A stretch of DNA of 64,000 nucleotides from NCBI RefSeq assembly GCF_030272615.1, contig NC_081414.1, positions 814,594,569-814,658,568 on the forward strand, written 5' to 3'. The notes under the pieces were generated by a model. The model made no database searches and was not told where the DNA came from. It worked only from the letters and a program-made list of their open reading frames with translations. The position numbers and the translations under genes were made by a program. The stretch is from Cryptomeria japonica (Eukaryota; Streptophyta; Pinopsida; Cupressales; Cupressaceae). Each line of letters starts with the position of its first letter. The stretch's first letter is position 1. Of this stretch, positions 1 through 11,531 are shown piece by piece.

Positions 1-670
1 GTCTTAAGGTCCATTATGGCGAATGTAATAGTGGAGAAATTGCTTGCTAAGGAGCAGCAGTAGCTAATCTGCCTTAAGGAGGGGCACATTTTATGATTTA
101 CAATGTTTAGACATTTCAAATGAAAGGTGAATCCATCATCATTTGGATGGTATAGTGTTTGGAAGAAGGGTATATGAGAAACCCTACTTTTAAGGGTTTG
201 TGAGAGGCTAAAGACCCGGATTTTGCATCTAAGAAGGTTAAAACTTGTAAATAATTGCATTTCCTTATTTTGAATCATATACTTTCCAAAGAAAACTTTT
301 GATAGTAGATTTTGTGTACCATCCTAATCCAAAAAGCATTCATTTTGTCTACATCTGATAGGCATTGCTAAAATCAGTTTAAAGTGTATTCATTTAGGGA
401 CCTTTCATAAAATATTCTCAACTTACACATCATAAAAGGATCTTAAAATATTCATTGTTTATAATGATAAGAATTTGGTTGTTCCATACACCTTCCTTTA
501 CTATTTTAAAAATATCATCAACCAAAATATTGTGTAGCAGTAGTATGGAGTGCATTTCATCTATTTTATGCCTAAATATTTCATCATACCACTTTCTTTT
601 CAAAGGCGACTGATCAATTGCCATGTTTGGGTAATGCATTCGAAATAGATATAGTTGCATACCATTTATC
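1..670. other. Intergenic DNA, no recognised gene
   Basis: No domain or RNA gene is recognisable here. A 76-codon open frame lies on the minus strand at 430-660. It has a lysine- and isoleucine-rich composition but no motif I know, and AT-rich plant DNA gives such frames by chance. Confidence 0.5.
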
Positions 671-762
671 TGTCTTGAATAAAGACTTTTATCCTGATGG
701 CATTAAATTAAAGTTCTTTCTCTACTTTCTGGTGATATTTGGAGCAGAGGTTGCTTTGCATC
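671..762 (+). repeat. Left arm of a ~90-bp inverted repeat split by the copia element
   Basis: These 92 bases match the reverse complement of 7462-7549 at roughly 85% by eye, with one 3-base gap. The arm ends exactly where the copia LTR starts. Both arms read as related peptides in one frame: the left arm on the plus strand gives FYPDGIKLKFF, and the right arm on the minus strand gives FYPDGFKLKYF. This suggests an inverted duplication of a coding fragment of unknown origin. After the copia insertion is subtracted, the match extends toward a loop of about 25 bases (sequence GGGATACAT against AGGATACAT). Confidence 0.75.
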
Positions 763-1210
763 TATAGGATTTTGCCAAGATCAAGGGCACAATGAAAAGC
801 ATAAAAGAGACAATAGAATGACAAGAACAAACTGTATTCTCATCAATATGCAAAATGATCAACTGGATTAACCAATACAATGAATAGAGACCTGCATATA
901 TAGGCAAGGCCATATGGATGTAGGAGAACACAAATATGACATGTGGCTCAATGAGAAACAAGGGTAGGTAGGAAATACTAGGGGTAGTAGGAGAAATAAT
1001 ATAATATTCCACAAGAGGTGGATGACCCACCGAATGTGACGTGTAATAGCAAAAATAAGACCACAAAAAGTGGAATTTCTCCTACAAGCTATATCCCTAT
1101 GTGCACACTTCCCTAAGTGTCTCAAATCCAAACTACGAAGAGATGCATTATCCTAAGTTAACTTAAGTAAGTGTAATAATATCCAAAATGAATATTTATT
1201 TACACCAACA
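763..1210 (-). repeat. 3' LTR of the copia element (left copy)
   Basis: The 448-bp repeat matches 6954-7402 across its length. On the plus strand it starts TATAGG where the partner has TGTAGG, so the canonical terminal dinucleotide has been lost by one substitution. It ends in ACCAACA beside the polypurine tract. Confidence 0.93.
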
Positions 1211-1220
1211 CTCCCCCCTT
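1211..1220 (-). other. Polypurine tract of the copia element
   Basis: Read on the minus strand this is AAGGGGGGAG, directly before the 3' LTR, the expected site of plus-strand DNA priming. The related element at 13273-13281 has the same arrangement. Confidence 0.85.
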
Positions 1221-1525
1221 AAGTGCAACTTAGGGGAATGAAGACTCCAGTCAACAATGCAAGATGGGTCCCGGCTACTAGGCCATGATAGGTACCCATG
1301 TACAATATGCAAATGCAAGCAAAACTATGCAATGCAATCTCTCACAAATGGAGAAAGGGAGAAAACTCAGTGGGAAAAAACTCCCCCCCAAAAGAGAGAT
1401 GAATGTACAAAAGACTCTCAAAGAAGAAGGATAAAACCTCAACGAGGAAAAAGTCCCCCCCATAAGAGAGGAAGGAGAAGTCAGCTGACCCCCCCTAATG
1501 ACACATCCCACACCCCCAAGAGAGC

Positions 1526-2935
1526 TCACAACTGTTGGAACTTACTCTCGGTGAAAGGTTTGGTGAATATGTCAGCAACCTGCTCTGCTGTAGGACAATA
1601 CTGCAAATCAATGACCTGCTCCTGGATGAGCTCTCGAATATAGTGCATATGGATCTCGATGTGTTTGGTCCGCTGGTGCTGGACCGGGTTCTTCGAGATC
1701 GCAATAGCACTCTGATTGTCACAATGTAGAACTGTCGGTCGTGGAGTGGTGAAACCAAACTCTGTGAGAATCTGCTGGAGCCAAATGGTCTCAGTCGCTG
1801 CGTTAACAGTGCCTCGATACTCAGCCTCAGCCGAAGAGAGAGCAATAGCATGTTGCTTCTTGCTCTGCCAACAAATGGGGTCCGAACCAAGGTGAAAACT
1901 ATAACCAGAAGTAGACTTACGATCAACTAGATCGCCAGCCCAATCAGAGTCTGTGTAACCAACCAAGCGAAGTGTTGTGCCTGCTGCATAGTGAATCCCA
2001 TAGTGATGTGTACCCTAGATGTAATGAAGGATGCGTTTGGCGGCTTTCCAATGAAGCTCATGTGGTTCCTGCATGAAGCGGGAAACCATGCCAACTGCAA
2101 ATGAAATATCAGGGCGTGTATGAGTCAAGTAGATGAGACCACCCACAAGCTGACAATACAAAGTGGCATCAACTGGTGGAGAAGAACACTGAGCCTCAAG
2201 CTTGACTCTTGAAAGAAAGGGAGTCGAGGTAGGCTTACAATCAGCCATATGAAAGCGTGCAAGTAGATCAAGAGCATACTTGGGCTGCGATAGAGTAATC
2301 CTGGAAGGTGACTGTGAAATCTCTATCCCGAGAAAGTAGTGCAAAAGACCCAAGTCAGTCATAGCAAATCTGTCATGCAAAGCAAATTTGACCTTGTTAA
2401 TGATGGATGAAATACTCCCTATAATGATCAAGTCATCAACATAGAGCACAAGTATCAAGTGAGAGTCATCCTATCGCAAAATGTAGACATTCAGATCGGA
2501 ATGACACTTGGTGAACCCTGCGGAGAGAAGAAAGGAATCCATCTTGGCGTACCAAGCCCTGGGGGCCTACTTAAGGCCATAGAGAGATTTCCTTAGTTTG
2601 CAAACCAAGGAAGTATCCTGGATGAAACCTTGTGGCTACTCCATATAAATGTCCTCATCAAGATCACCATGAAGAAAAACACTCTTCACATCCATCTGAT
2701 GTACAACCCAACCATGAGCTATAGCAATAGCAAGTGTCAAACGAATGGAGTTCATCTTGGCGATGGGTGCAAAGGTCTTAGTATAGTCAACACCTGCAAC
2801 CTACGAGAAACCTTTCGCAACAAGTTGAGCCTTATACTTATCCACACTACCATCTGCTGCAAATTTGGTCTGATAGATCCACTTACATCGAACCATCTTT
2901 CTCCCCTTAGGGAGATGGACCAACTCATTAAGGAA
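1526..2935 (-). pseudogene. Copia reverse transcriptase and RNase H, decayed
   Basis: This is the C-terminal half of copia pol. The reverse-transcriptase signature YVDD lies at 2432-2443, inside a stretch that reads LVLYVDDLIIIG. The RNase H part (1526-1966) has the family motifs YTDSDWAGD, KSTSGY, KKQHAIALSSAEAEY and the ending DIFTKPF. The frame differs from that of the protease and integrase upstream, so a frameshift near 2930-2945 separates them. Several stops interrupt the polymerase, including one between the YVDD segment and RNase H near 2015. The RNase H active-site residues visible in DSDWAGD and SSAEAEY look conserved, but the enzyme cannot be translated whole. The assignment is secure; functionality is excluded. 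Confidence 0.93.
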
Positions 2936-4827
2936 CCATACTCTTCCTCCATAGCTTGGTCCCACTCAGGAACCCTTGATGCTTCCCTAAATGTCTGTGG
3001 ATCGGAAGCAGTAGCAATGAATGCATGTGGAAGATCCTGATGTTGTGATCGAGTTCTCCGTGTATCTGAAGGATCCCCAACAAGAGAACCCGCAGACTCA
3101 AGTGTCTGTCGAGCCCAACGAGGTCTAGGTGGAGGTGGAGAATGAGGCTCCTCAACTGCAAGTGGACCTTGCGGAGGTGTAACCCTGTGAGTCGAAGTTG
3201 AGGGAGTCTCATCATCTGAATCACTAACATCACTATCCACAATGGAGGAAGGTGGAGGAGGTAGAGAGGCTAAGCTAGGAGAGCTTTCCTCAAAGTGAAC
3301 ACTCCTCTCAATGAACACCTCATGTGTCTCTGGATCCATCAGTCTATATGCCTTAACACCCTCAGGATATCCAACAAATATGCAAGGCCGACTCTGCGGT
3401 TCCAATGCCTTGCGTTTCTGCGGAGGTATGCGAGCCCATGCTGGACATCCAAAGACTCTAAAATGTCTCACAATCAGTTTCCTACCAACCCAAGCTTCAA
3501 AAGGAGTAATACCTTGCAAAGCTTTGTGAGGAACCCGATTCTGGATGTGTGTGGCACAACTGATAACCTCTGCCCAAAAGGCGAGATCAAGAGAACGTGC
3601 ATGTATCATACAGCTAGCCATTTCTTTGAGAGTTCGATTCTTGCGTTCTGCAACCCTGTTCTGCTGTGGAGTGTATGCTACGGAATGCTGAAGATCAATC
3701 CCCTCAAATGTACAAAAATCCTCAAGTCTCTTGTTCACATATTCCCTTCCATTAACTGTGCAAAGAATCTTGACCACTTTCCCTGATTGCTTCTCCACAT
3801 GAGTCTTGAAGTCCTGAAATCTGTCAAATACTTCACTCTTATGAATGAGAAAGTAGACCCAAGTGAAGCAGGAGTAGTCATCAATGAAGGTGAGAACATA
3901 GCGGGCCTTACTAAATGAAGGTGTTGGAAATGGACCTGCTACATCACTGTGAACAAGTTGAAGAACTTCCAAAGCTCTCCAAGTTTTCCCTTTATCAAAC
4001 TTCTCTTTGGGATGCTTGCCCATGGAACAACTTGAACATACACCCTCTGAAAAACTGATTTGAGGTAGATCTGTGACCATGTCTTTAGTGCTGAGCTGCT
4101 GAAGATAGTGGTAGTTGAGGTGACCAAACCGCTCATGCCATAGCTTACTTTCTGAATTTGAATGAGTAAGCAAGGCCCTAGAAGGTGAACTTGGCACAAA
4201 GTGGGAAAATGAATAAAGCCTTGAGTTGTCATTGACTTGTCCCACTGCTACCAAGGCATCATCATCAAGTTCCTTTACCACAATTGAATCTGGTGTAAAC
4301 TCAACCTTTTTCCCATTCCCATAGTGAGTGATTTGGTAGATGGAGAGAAGGTTGGTAGACAAGTTAGGAACATAGAGAACATTCTCAAATGTTCCATCAT
4401 CCATGTCAACTGAACCTTTCCCTTCAACCTCTACTTGTGTGTCATCACCTATGTAAATGTGAGGTACCTTAGATGGCTCCAATGAAGAAAACTGCTCCTT
4501 TGTAGAACCCATGTGATATGAGGCACCTGAGTCAAGTATCCATTGCTGTGAAGAACCTGTTGTAGCCACAAATGCTTGCCCTTTTCCCTTAGACTGTGAG
4601 GAAGAGGAAGGAGATGAATCCTTCTTTATATAGGCGGATGGCAAGTTGATGTTGTTTTTCTTGAGAAGATTGGTTAACTCATCAACTTGTTTTGCGTGGC
4701 ATCGATGCTCATCATGACCATACTTCTTGCAATATGCACAAGTTGGTTTATCCTTCTTAGGTGGTGTCCCCTTCTTGGAAGAGGATGAAAAATCGCCTTG
4801 TGATGGAGAGGATGATTGCCCTTTTTC
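2752..4827 (-). pseudogene. Copia zinc knuckle, protease and integrase segment of pol
   Basis: One frame runs from just after a stop at 4828-4830 to the frameshift near 2930. In order it carries a CCHC zinc knuckle (4699-4740, CAYCKKYGH then C), the aspartic protease motif DSGAS (4519-4533), a gag-pre-integrase segment with HERFGHLN, and the integrase core starting at HSDVAGPF. The second catalytic Asp, normally in TDNGGEY, is replaced by Val in TVNGREY (codon 3754-3756). The Gly of the usual QQNGVAERKNR is Arg (3655-3657). The third catalytic residue, Glu in VAERKNR, is present. Integrase activity is therefore predicted to be lost, independently of the stops. After the core comes the usual linker rich in Ser and Pro, then the start of reverse transcriptase. 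Confidence 0.93.
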
Positions 4828-4977
4828 CTAGTGTGGCTTAGACTTAGAGTGCTTCTTCTTCTTGTTGGAATCTTTGCCTTGACTTCCTTGATTCCCTTGA
4901 TTTTCTACCAAAGCCTTGGACTTTGAAGACTTGAGAAACCCCATGTTCAACAACTTAGATTGTTCCAATATTAACAT

Positions 4978-5535
4978 TTATGTGAAAGCATCAAATGAAG
5001 GCATAACATAAGAACTCCCCACTATCAAACAATGAGTTTGGAAGCTAGACACAAATGCTGCATATTCTGGTGCAAGCTTATCCAACAAGTTGAATATCAA
5101 TTGAGCATCCTTTTTGTCAATTCCACAATCCTTAAGCTTTGCTCTTAGCTCATTTGCTTTGGTGACATAATCTTGGATTGTATCAAAACTCTTGGGATCC
5201 AAGTTGGTGAGCTCATTGTCAATCTGATAGCCTCTGATTTCATCAACTTGTCCATACAATTTCTGAAACATATCCCAAGCCTCTTTGATTGTTTTACACT
5301 TCTCAATGTGAAAAACGAGGTCATCTGATACATACTTGCGTAAGGTTCCAAGAGCCATGCAAATCTTTGTGAGCCATTCTAATTGAGCATTTGGATCTAC
5401 CTTAGGATCAGGTGGTGTTGTTATTGTTCCATCTATGTAGTGTGTGAGACCCTTTTCCATTAATTTACTCCATACTTTAATTTTCCATGATGCATAATTA
5501 TGTGGAGTTAATGGTGGAAATTTGTTAGGACTCAT
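4978..5535 (-). pseudogene. Copia Gag (UBN2/DUF4219-type), prematurely stopped
   Basis: The open frame encodes a plant copia Gag: near the start NYASWKIKVWSKLMEKGL, then the conserved run around AWDMFQKLYG, and a later LRAKLKDCGI. I chose the Met of MSPNKFPP (5535) as start because it stands at the usual short distance before the NYxxW motif. The extra codons upstream, to 5580, look non-conserved. A TAA at 4978-4980 ends it; the same frame continues through a Lys-rich linker to a second stop at 4828-4830, and only then reaches the zinc knuckle. The native Gag thus extended further than this fragment. Confidence 0.9.
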
Positions 5536-5580
5536 TGCAATAAAAATGGAAAGAGCACAAAGAGAGGCACAATCACACAA

Positions 5581-6941
5581 GACACCCCCCCAAATTCACT
5601 CAATCAAAGAACCCCCCCAAATGTGATGATTTTGGCACTTTATAAGTAGTGTGCATACAATGGGCCACTTGCAAAAAATGGCAAAGTGGACTTCTGATTT
5701 ACAATTTTACAATTGCCTCAATAAGGCCAAAAGAGTCTCAAACTGATAATGTAGGAGATCTAACTAAGATCCAAGCAATTTACAAGTACCTAATAGGCCA
5801 AATAAGACCAATATCTGAAAGTACAATTTCTACTCAAAATCTCTGAAATCGGATAATAGATTATGAAAGTAGACGAAAAAATAAGCACTTTCAAAACAAA
5901 TGGCACCTGAAAAGGAGGTCGTATGAGCTCAAACGAGGCCTTTGAAGTTGCAGAATTGAGGATTGGACAGGTACAACTGAGAGAATCCAAAAATTCTAAA
6001 AAACTTGTGCACCAAAATCAGAAAATAACCACACCACTGTGAAGATCATGAAATTTTAGCCCATTTCAAAAAAAATTGCACCAAAAAAGGAGCAAAAATG
6101 AGCAAGATATGGCCTTTCAAAGTTGGATTGCAAAACTGAAAAGCTCAATGGAGAGGGGTCAAATTTTTTTTTCAAAAAGTGCTGATGTGGTGCCGATGTC
6201 AGCAATTCACTGTGTTAAATTTGACGATCGTATGACCGTCGCAAAAACTTCGCCTCCCTGCTAACTGGGCATCCATACTGTATAGACTGCTGACTGGGCA
6301 AATGACTGTGCGTATGGACTGACAGGGCGTACGGATCTAGCGTGGCACTGTGCAGGTGTACGATTTTTCCCGCGGGCCAGTGGCGGACGCAGTTTTCGCC
6401 TATTTTTGGTGGTCGCCGGCAGAGGGAGCGGCTGGAGTCGAGGGGCCGGCGGCGGTGGCTAAGGGGGCCAGCGACGGCCTGCGGAAGGTGGAGACCGGTA
6501 GGGACTTGCGGGCGGTGGCGGTGGCGGCACGGCAGCGAGCACAGAGATTGGTAGGAGGACGGGACGGCCGACGCTGACAACAGGTACGTCCTGCAACACG
6601 CGGAACATGCAGGTACGGGGGGGTCTGTGGACCCCCAAAAAAACAGCATAAAAAAACTTTTTAAAAAATTTTTTAAAATTTTTTCGAAATTTTTCAAAAA
6701 ATAATTTATTTATTTTTTTTAAATTTCTTTTCGAAATCCGTACGATAATAGCCAAAATGGGGAAAAAAAATTTCTCACCAAAATAGGTCGACTTTATAGT
6801 CGAAATTTATGGAAACGACCTCCTGGATTCAACGGTGATGTCCAAATCACTCTATGATGCCCCCGAAAAATGAAGATCCCCAAATCCGAAAATGGAAGCC
6901 TTCCACGATGTCTCCAAAAACCAATCAATGAAGCCCCAATA
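5581..6941 (-). other. 5' leader of the copia element
   Basis: This is untranslated leader between PBS and gag. The part at about 5640-6000 is clearly related to 12150-12460 of the coding-free element in opposite orientation. A GC-rich block at about 6330-6600 gives open frames on both strands, but none resembles a known protein. The run of A and T at 6640-6760 is low complexity. Confidence 0.7.
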
Positions 6942-6953
6942 GCTCTGATACCA
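6942..6953 (-). other. Primer binding site for initiator tRNA-Met (copia)
   Basis: Read on the minus strand it is TGGTATCAGAGC, the standard plant PBS complementary to the 3' end of initiator tRNA-Met. It abuts the 5' LTR end with no spacer. The same site is found at 11754 in the related element. Confidence 0.95.
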
Positions 6954-7402
6954 TGTAGGATTTTGCCAAGATCAAGGGCACAATGAAAAGCATAAAAGAG
7001 ACAATAGAATGACAAGAACAAACTGTATTCTCATCAATATGTAAAATGATCAACTGGATTAACCAATACAATGAATAGAGGCCTGCATATATAGGCAAGG
7101 CCATATGGATGTATGAGCACACAAATATGACATGTGGCTCAATGAGAAACAAGGGTAGGTAAGAAATACTAGGGGTAGGTAGGAGAAATAATATAATATT
7201 CCACAAGAGGTGGATGACCCACCGAATGTGGAGTGTAACAGCAAAAATAAGACCACAAAAGGTGGAATTTCTCCTACAAGCTATATCCCTATGTGCACAC
7301 TTCCCTAAGTGTCTCAAATCCAAACTACGAAGAGATGCATTATCCTAAGTTAACTTAAGTAAGTGTAATAATATCCAAAATGAATATTTGTTTACACCAA
7401 CA
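6954..7402 (-). repeat. 5' LTR of the copia element (right copy), with promoter
   Basis: The 449-bp LTR has intact TG and CA ends. A TATATAT stretch at 7087-7093 (minus strand) is the likely TATA box. It matches TATATAAG at 11591 and 13581 in the sister element by position within the LTR. Confidence 0.93.
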
Positions 7403-7549
7403 ACATCGACCTGGGATACATTTAACTTGTGTTGTATCTGCGGAAATATGTATCCTACAACGATGCAATGCAACCTCTGCTCCACCAATACCATATAGAA
7501 GAGAAAGTACTTTAATTTAAAGCCATCAGGATAAAATTCTTTCAAGACA
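7403..7549 (-). repeat. Loop and right arm of the inverted repeat beside copia
   Basis: 7403-7407 is the right target-site copy (ACATC). 7462-7549 is the inverted partner of 671-762. On the minus strand the arm encodes a peptide similar to the one read from the left arm, ending VEQRLHCIV. The original locus would have been a hairpin of about 210 bases. Confidence 0.72.
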
Positions 7550-9803
7550 TATATGAGGTATAAAAGGAAGCCTACCCTGTCATTTTAAGGGGTTTACCTA
7601 CAATTCAAGTGATCTCTTAATTATAAAATCAATTCAATTCCAAGTGAAAAGGCAATCAAGCATTCATCAAGAATTGAAGGAGAAATCAAGTTAATAAAGA
7701 TATTTAATAGAGGAGATATTTAATAAAGATATCATCTTTGAAATTAAGAAATGGGCAGGAGATTAAGAATACAAACCTTCCATATTGCACACTTCAAGGT
7801 ATATTCAAATTACAAGTTACATTTATAGGGTCTGTCCTATTCGAGCTAGCTACTATTTCAACACATTCTAACACATGTATCTTTTTCTATGCAATAATTA
7901 GTAGTAGCTACATAGACTATCATGGTACACAAGTTATTTTCTAATAGTGTCCTTCATATGCAATTCTTTCAAGATTATTTAGTTGTATCTACCTTCTTAG
8001 GTTATGCAAATGGAGATTAGATTAGGTTATGTATCTACTTTCTTGCTCTATAATTCTCATTGTGTTTAATAAATTTCTATCCCTTTGGTGAAAAAAAGGA
8101 GGTTGATGATAAATATCTATGTTGTCTATTAGTTGATTCCCATGACAATAAGTGGTTAATGCTAATACAAAGTAACACTAACAGGAAACTTTGATGACAA
8201 TCTAATACACATCACTATTGAACTTACCCCTATCTCATATAACCCTATGTTGGCTAGGCCCCACAATAATCAGAAGATCCTAATTACTACTGTCCTAAAC
8301 CTTGCATTGACCATCACAATTTCACAGTGAATTGAGTTAATTAGTCCATTAGCGAGATTGGGAAAGAGTTTGGTATTGAGTTAGGTGTTGGTGGAAGGTT
8401 TAAGGAGGTACACTATCATCATAATTAATGTTAGAGAGTGTTGTGTGAAGAAGAATGACCACGAAAGGAGTGACTGTCCTAAGTGCTTGAGACTATCACA
8501 AAAAGTGAGTGTTGCAGCAGTGAATCTTCCTTTGACCTTTGTGTGTTTCGGAGGGTAAAGACCCATGGTGGTATATGTTGAGTGGTTGGGAGGGTAAAGA
8601 CCCACATATCAACTATCTACTTTGACATGCTAGAATGGTGTCCACCTACTCTAAAACCTTGTGGGCATTCTCTGTCTGATACTAACATATACTTAACATG
8701 TGCCTCTCATATAACCCTATGTTGGTTAGGCCCCACCATAATTAGAAGATCCTAATTACTAAAAACACTAGATTCTCCCCTAAAAGGTTGTTGAGTCATA
8801 GAAGGCCTAGCTTGATAGCCCTATAGTCTCTCATACCTAAAATATCCTTGTGTCGATGATGGTCAAATGTGACTACCCTATGGCCCCTACTATGCTCTAG
8901 ACCTTTGTCCCTAATATTGATACTACTGGGTTTTTCTTTGTAAATCATATAGTAAGTCTAAATTATCCTTTGAAGGATGGGGAGGCCTATGGACACTTTA
9001 GTCCCTTCATCAAGGTTACAAAATTCTCTCATGCCTCTTGTGTCCTCCCATGTACCTCCTTTTCCATAAGAGACTTTGCCATAGCAACCCTAAAGTCATT
9101 TGGATTGGCCATGTGTAGGAAAACTGAAATTTTGGGCTTTCCACCCCTAATAAAATAATTGACAAGTAACTTATCTTGAATGTAATCTACAAACTACAAG
9201 AACTCCAAAAACTAACTCTCATGTTGAGCCACTATTAAACCTTATTATGTAAATTGTGAAACTCATCTATGCATCTCCGTCAAAAATATTTTGAAATGGA
9301 ACACACTTTCAAGCACTCCAAAATGGTATCTAGAGAGGGTTTCCAATGTGAGTTGGTGCATTTTATCCTCCCAGTACCACAAGGTGGAATCAAGTCCTCT
9401 CAAAAATTGCATTGAAAATTATGCCTTTAGGTTGCTCACATATAGATGCAACCCAAAGCATAAGTCCAAGCTAAGTAACCAAGACTTATCCTCAACCCTA
9501 TTTGTGGATCTTAAAAATGTAGAGGATTGGAGATGAAGCAACTCTCGAATATGATCCTTTGGCTCATGATATGTGCTTGCTATAGTCTATACCTCTTGTA
9601 TTTATGCATGATGAGGCTAGGTAATGTTTATTGATCAATATTCTATCTCCTCTATGTGTATTTCCCAAATTCAAGGCGAACTCCTAATAAGCTCCCAAGA
9701 TGCAAGTATATGCTCCTCTACTACAAGTGGATCCTCATGGCTTGTAAGATTTGAGGTCCATACTCGGGCTACTCATCTTGGTGAAAACTCTCAAAGTGAT
9801 ATG
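7550..9803. other. Intergenic DNA with a separated 55-bp direct repeat
   Basis: No gene is recognised. A 55-bp segment at 8234-8288 recurs at 8706-8760 with four or five differences (core CTCATATAACCCTATG). GAGGGTAAAGACCCA also occurs twice near 8550-8605. Short open frames at 8970-9158 and 9291-9536 show no family motif. Confidence 0.5.
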
Positions 9804-10140
9804 ACCCTTCCTTCCATTTCCTACACCCTATTTTCTAACCCACACCTCATAACCTTTACCTCACTTCCTATCATCATTACCTTCCATCTACCTTTCATAT
9901 CCCCTATCTTAACCTCCTCCACTTTCCTACATCCTATCATAAACCTTAACCTCATACACACTTACTTTTACTTCACCTACCTAACCCCATTCCATCCTTC
10001 ACATCCTTTTATCTCCCCCCATTCACTTTCCTACCTTCCAAACCCCTAACATATCCTAACGTACTCTTTCACTATTACATCCTTCATCACTTACCTCCCT
10101 ATCTTATCCTAACCCACACCTCATAACCTTATACCTCTCA
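9804..10140. repeat. G-depleted C/T/A tract
   Basis: Across these 337 bases the plus strand contains a single G (10061), and 9804-10060 contains none. Short phrases recur loosely, such as AACCCACACCTCATAACCTT at about 9838 and 10111. It is a strand-asymmetric low-complexity tract. The open frame that crosses it (9624-10049) is a by-product of the composition and is not proposed as a gene. Confidence 0.85.
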
Positions 10141-11531
10141 GCTTCCATTTTATACCACCTTCCTAATGGTACACTTATGCTCCCTTCCAAAACACCGACA
10201 AAAAATAGCACTCGATCACTACACAGTGCTCTCACGGTTCTGCAGCGGGGATTTTCAGTCACAACCATATATACCAGCATCCATAATCAGGATATATTTT
10301 ACACAATGGCACTCGATCATGCAGGTTTAGGTCATCCCTCTCCTTAATTAGGATATATTTTAAATATGGAAAGTAGTGTTAATATGTTTCAGGCTAACTA
10401 TATTGTTCATTATTTAAAATACAGTGTTTAATTAATACATGATTGTAGGATTGTTCAACGGTTTAGGTCTTGTAAGAAATTCTTCTTTTAAATCGATCAT
10501 ATCATATTACAGAAACCTCTCACCATCTCTACTATTGGCAATTAATCTGATAAATCTATAATAAACTTTGAATCTAAATATTTGAATATGTATAACAATG
10601 AATTTGCTGATTATACCCTACCTTTTTTCTTCAACCGGATCTTGTAATGCCCAATTTAGAGTGAAACGATGATAATTGAAATGACTGCCCTGACAAATAC
10701 ATTCCTGCAGCGATTAAATCAGTGCCCGTGACTTCTTGAGCGCGTAATCGATCTAGATTCTTTCACTGGAATCGGCATGGGAGGAACCACTTCATTCTGC
10801 GGCTGGAGCATTTGTGGCATAAACGTCCTACTAGGAACTAACCATTTGACTCGATTTGGTTTATTCCATTGTAGTGTCGAAGCATCCGTCCAGAAGCGAG
10901 ATGTGGGCAAGGAATGCAATGCATTATGACAAGAAGCTATCTCCTTCATACATCTGAGTGATGACTGCAATTAGGAGGTCGAGCCCTGATGTCGTGTGAA
11001 TTAGATTTATTCTTTCTCCTCGGTCGATCGAGTGCATAAATGACCTGATCTGATCTCTTTGTCCCACGGTCATCTAATCAGCGCATACATGACCTATCCC
11101 TTTTCATACGAGAAAGAGCGCCTGACCTGATCTCTTTGTTCAGTTGAGTGCATCGGTATATCGATCGAATGCATCCCGATCGGGCCATAGTAGTATATCT
11201 AGGATAGTTGGGATTTTGTAATGGCAGAGGTGGGACGAAGAGGCAGGATTTTGTAATGGCAGAGGCGGGACGAAGAGGCAGGATTTATGAAATGACTTGG
11301 TCTTTTCTTTTTCTTTTTAAGTAATACCCACGGTCGTCGGAATTTTGACGAAACTTTTTCTAAAAAACACAAATATCATTGCCAATTCCTTTTCCATCAA
11401 AACCAAATGTTGCATTATCATCGGAATTCTGACGAAATCGGGCATTTTTTCAAAAAAAAAATCAAATTTGATCACAATATACCTTCTCCGTCGGAAACCT
11501 CCATCAGAATTTTAGGCCAAATGTATTAGTG
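10141..11531. other. Intergenic DNA, no recognised gene
   Basis: There is an 83-codon minus-strand frame at 10719-10970, rich in Ser, Arg and Pro, with no motif I recognise. Motifs of the type CGTCGGAATTTTGACGAAA recur at 11335, 11418 and 11490, possibly the worn end of a DNA transposon. Confidence 0.45.
11211..11280 (+). repeat. 35-bp tandem repeat, two copies plus a partial third
   Basis: The units 11211-11245 and 11246-11280 differ by one base (GAGGTGGG against GAGGCGGG). A third copy starts and breaks off after about six bases. Confidence 0.9.

Larger units (their letters stand above)
763..7402 (-). mobile_element. Ty1-copia LTR retrotransposon, complete in structure, coding-dead
   Basis: This 6.64-kb element lies on the minus strand with LTRs at 763-1210 and 6954-7402. 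In transcript order it has the 5' LTR, a PBS for initiator tRNA-Met, a leader of about 1.4 kb, gag, protease, integrase, reverse transcriptase and RNase H, a polypurine tract and the 3' LTR. Integrase before reverse transcriptase is the copia order. The flanks read GCATC on the left and ACATC on the right, a 5-bp target duplication with one mismatch. The LTRs differ at about a dozen sites by eye, near 97% identity, so the insertion is fairly old. The gag-pol frame has in-frame stops at 4978-4980 and 4828-4830, a frameshift near 2930, and further stops in the reverse transcriptase. It therefore cannot move itself. Confidence 0.95.

Noticed and set aside
722-1131. Open frames of 87 and 114 codons on the minus strand
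   Set aside because: They lie inside the copia LTR, and the other LTR has similar frames. LTRs of this family do not code.
6215-6697. A 160-codon Pro/Ser-rich minus-strand frame and two plus-strand frames in GC-rich DNA
   Set aside because: They overlap each other in the copia leader and show no motif. High GC content lengthens chance frames.
9624-10049. A 141-codon plus-strand frame rich in Thr, Ser and Pro
   Set aside because: It is produced by the G-free tract, where few stops can form; no protein motif.
10719-10970. An 83-codon minus-strand frame as a possible exon
   Set aside because: No motif, no convincing splice context, and no homologous neighbour.
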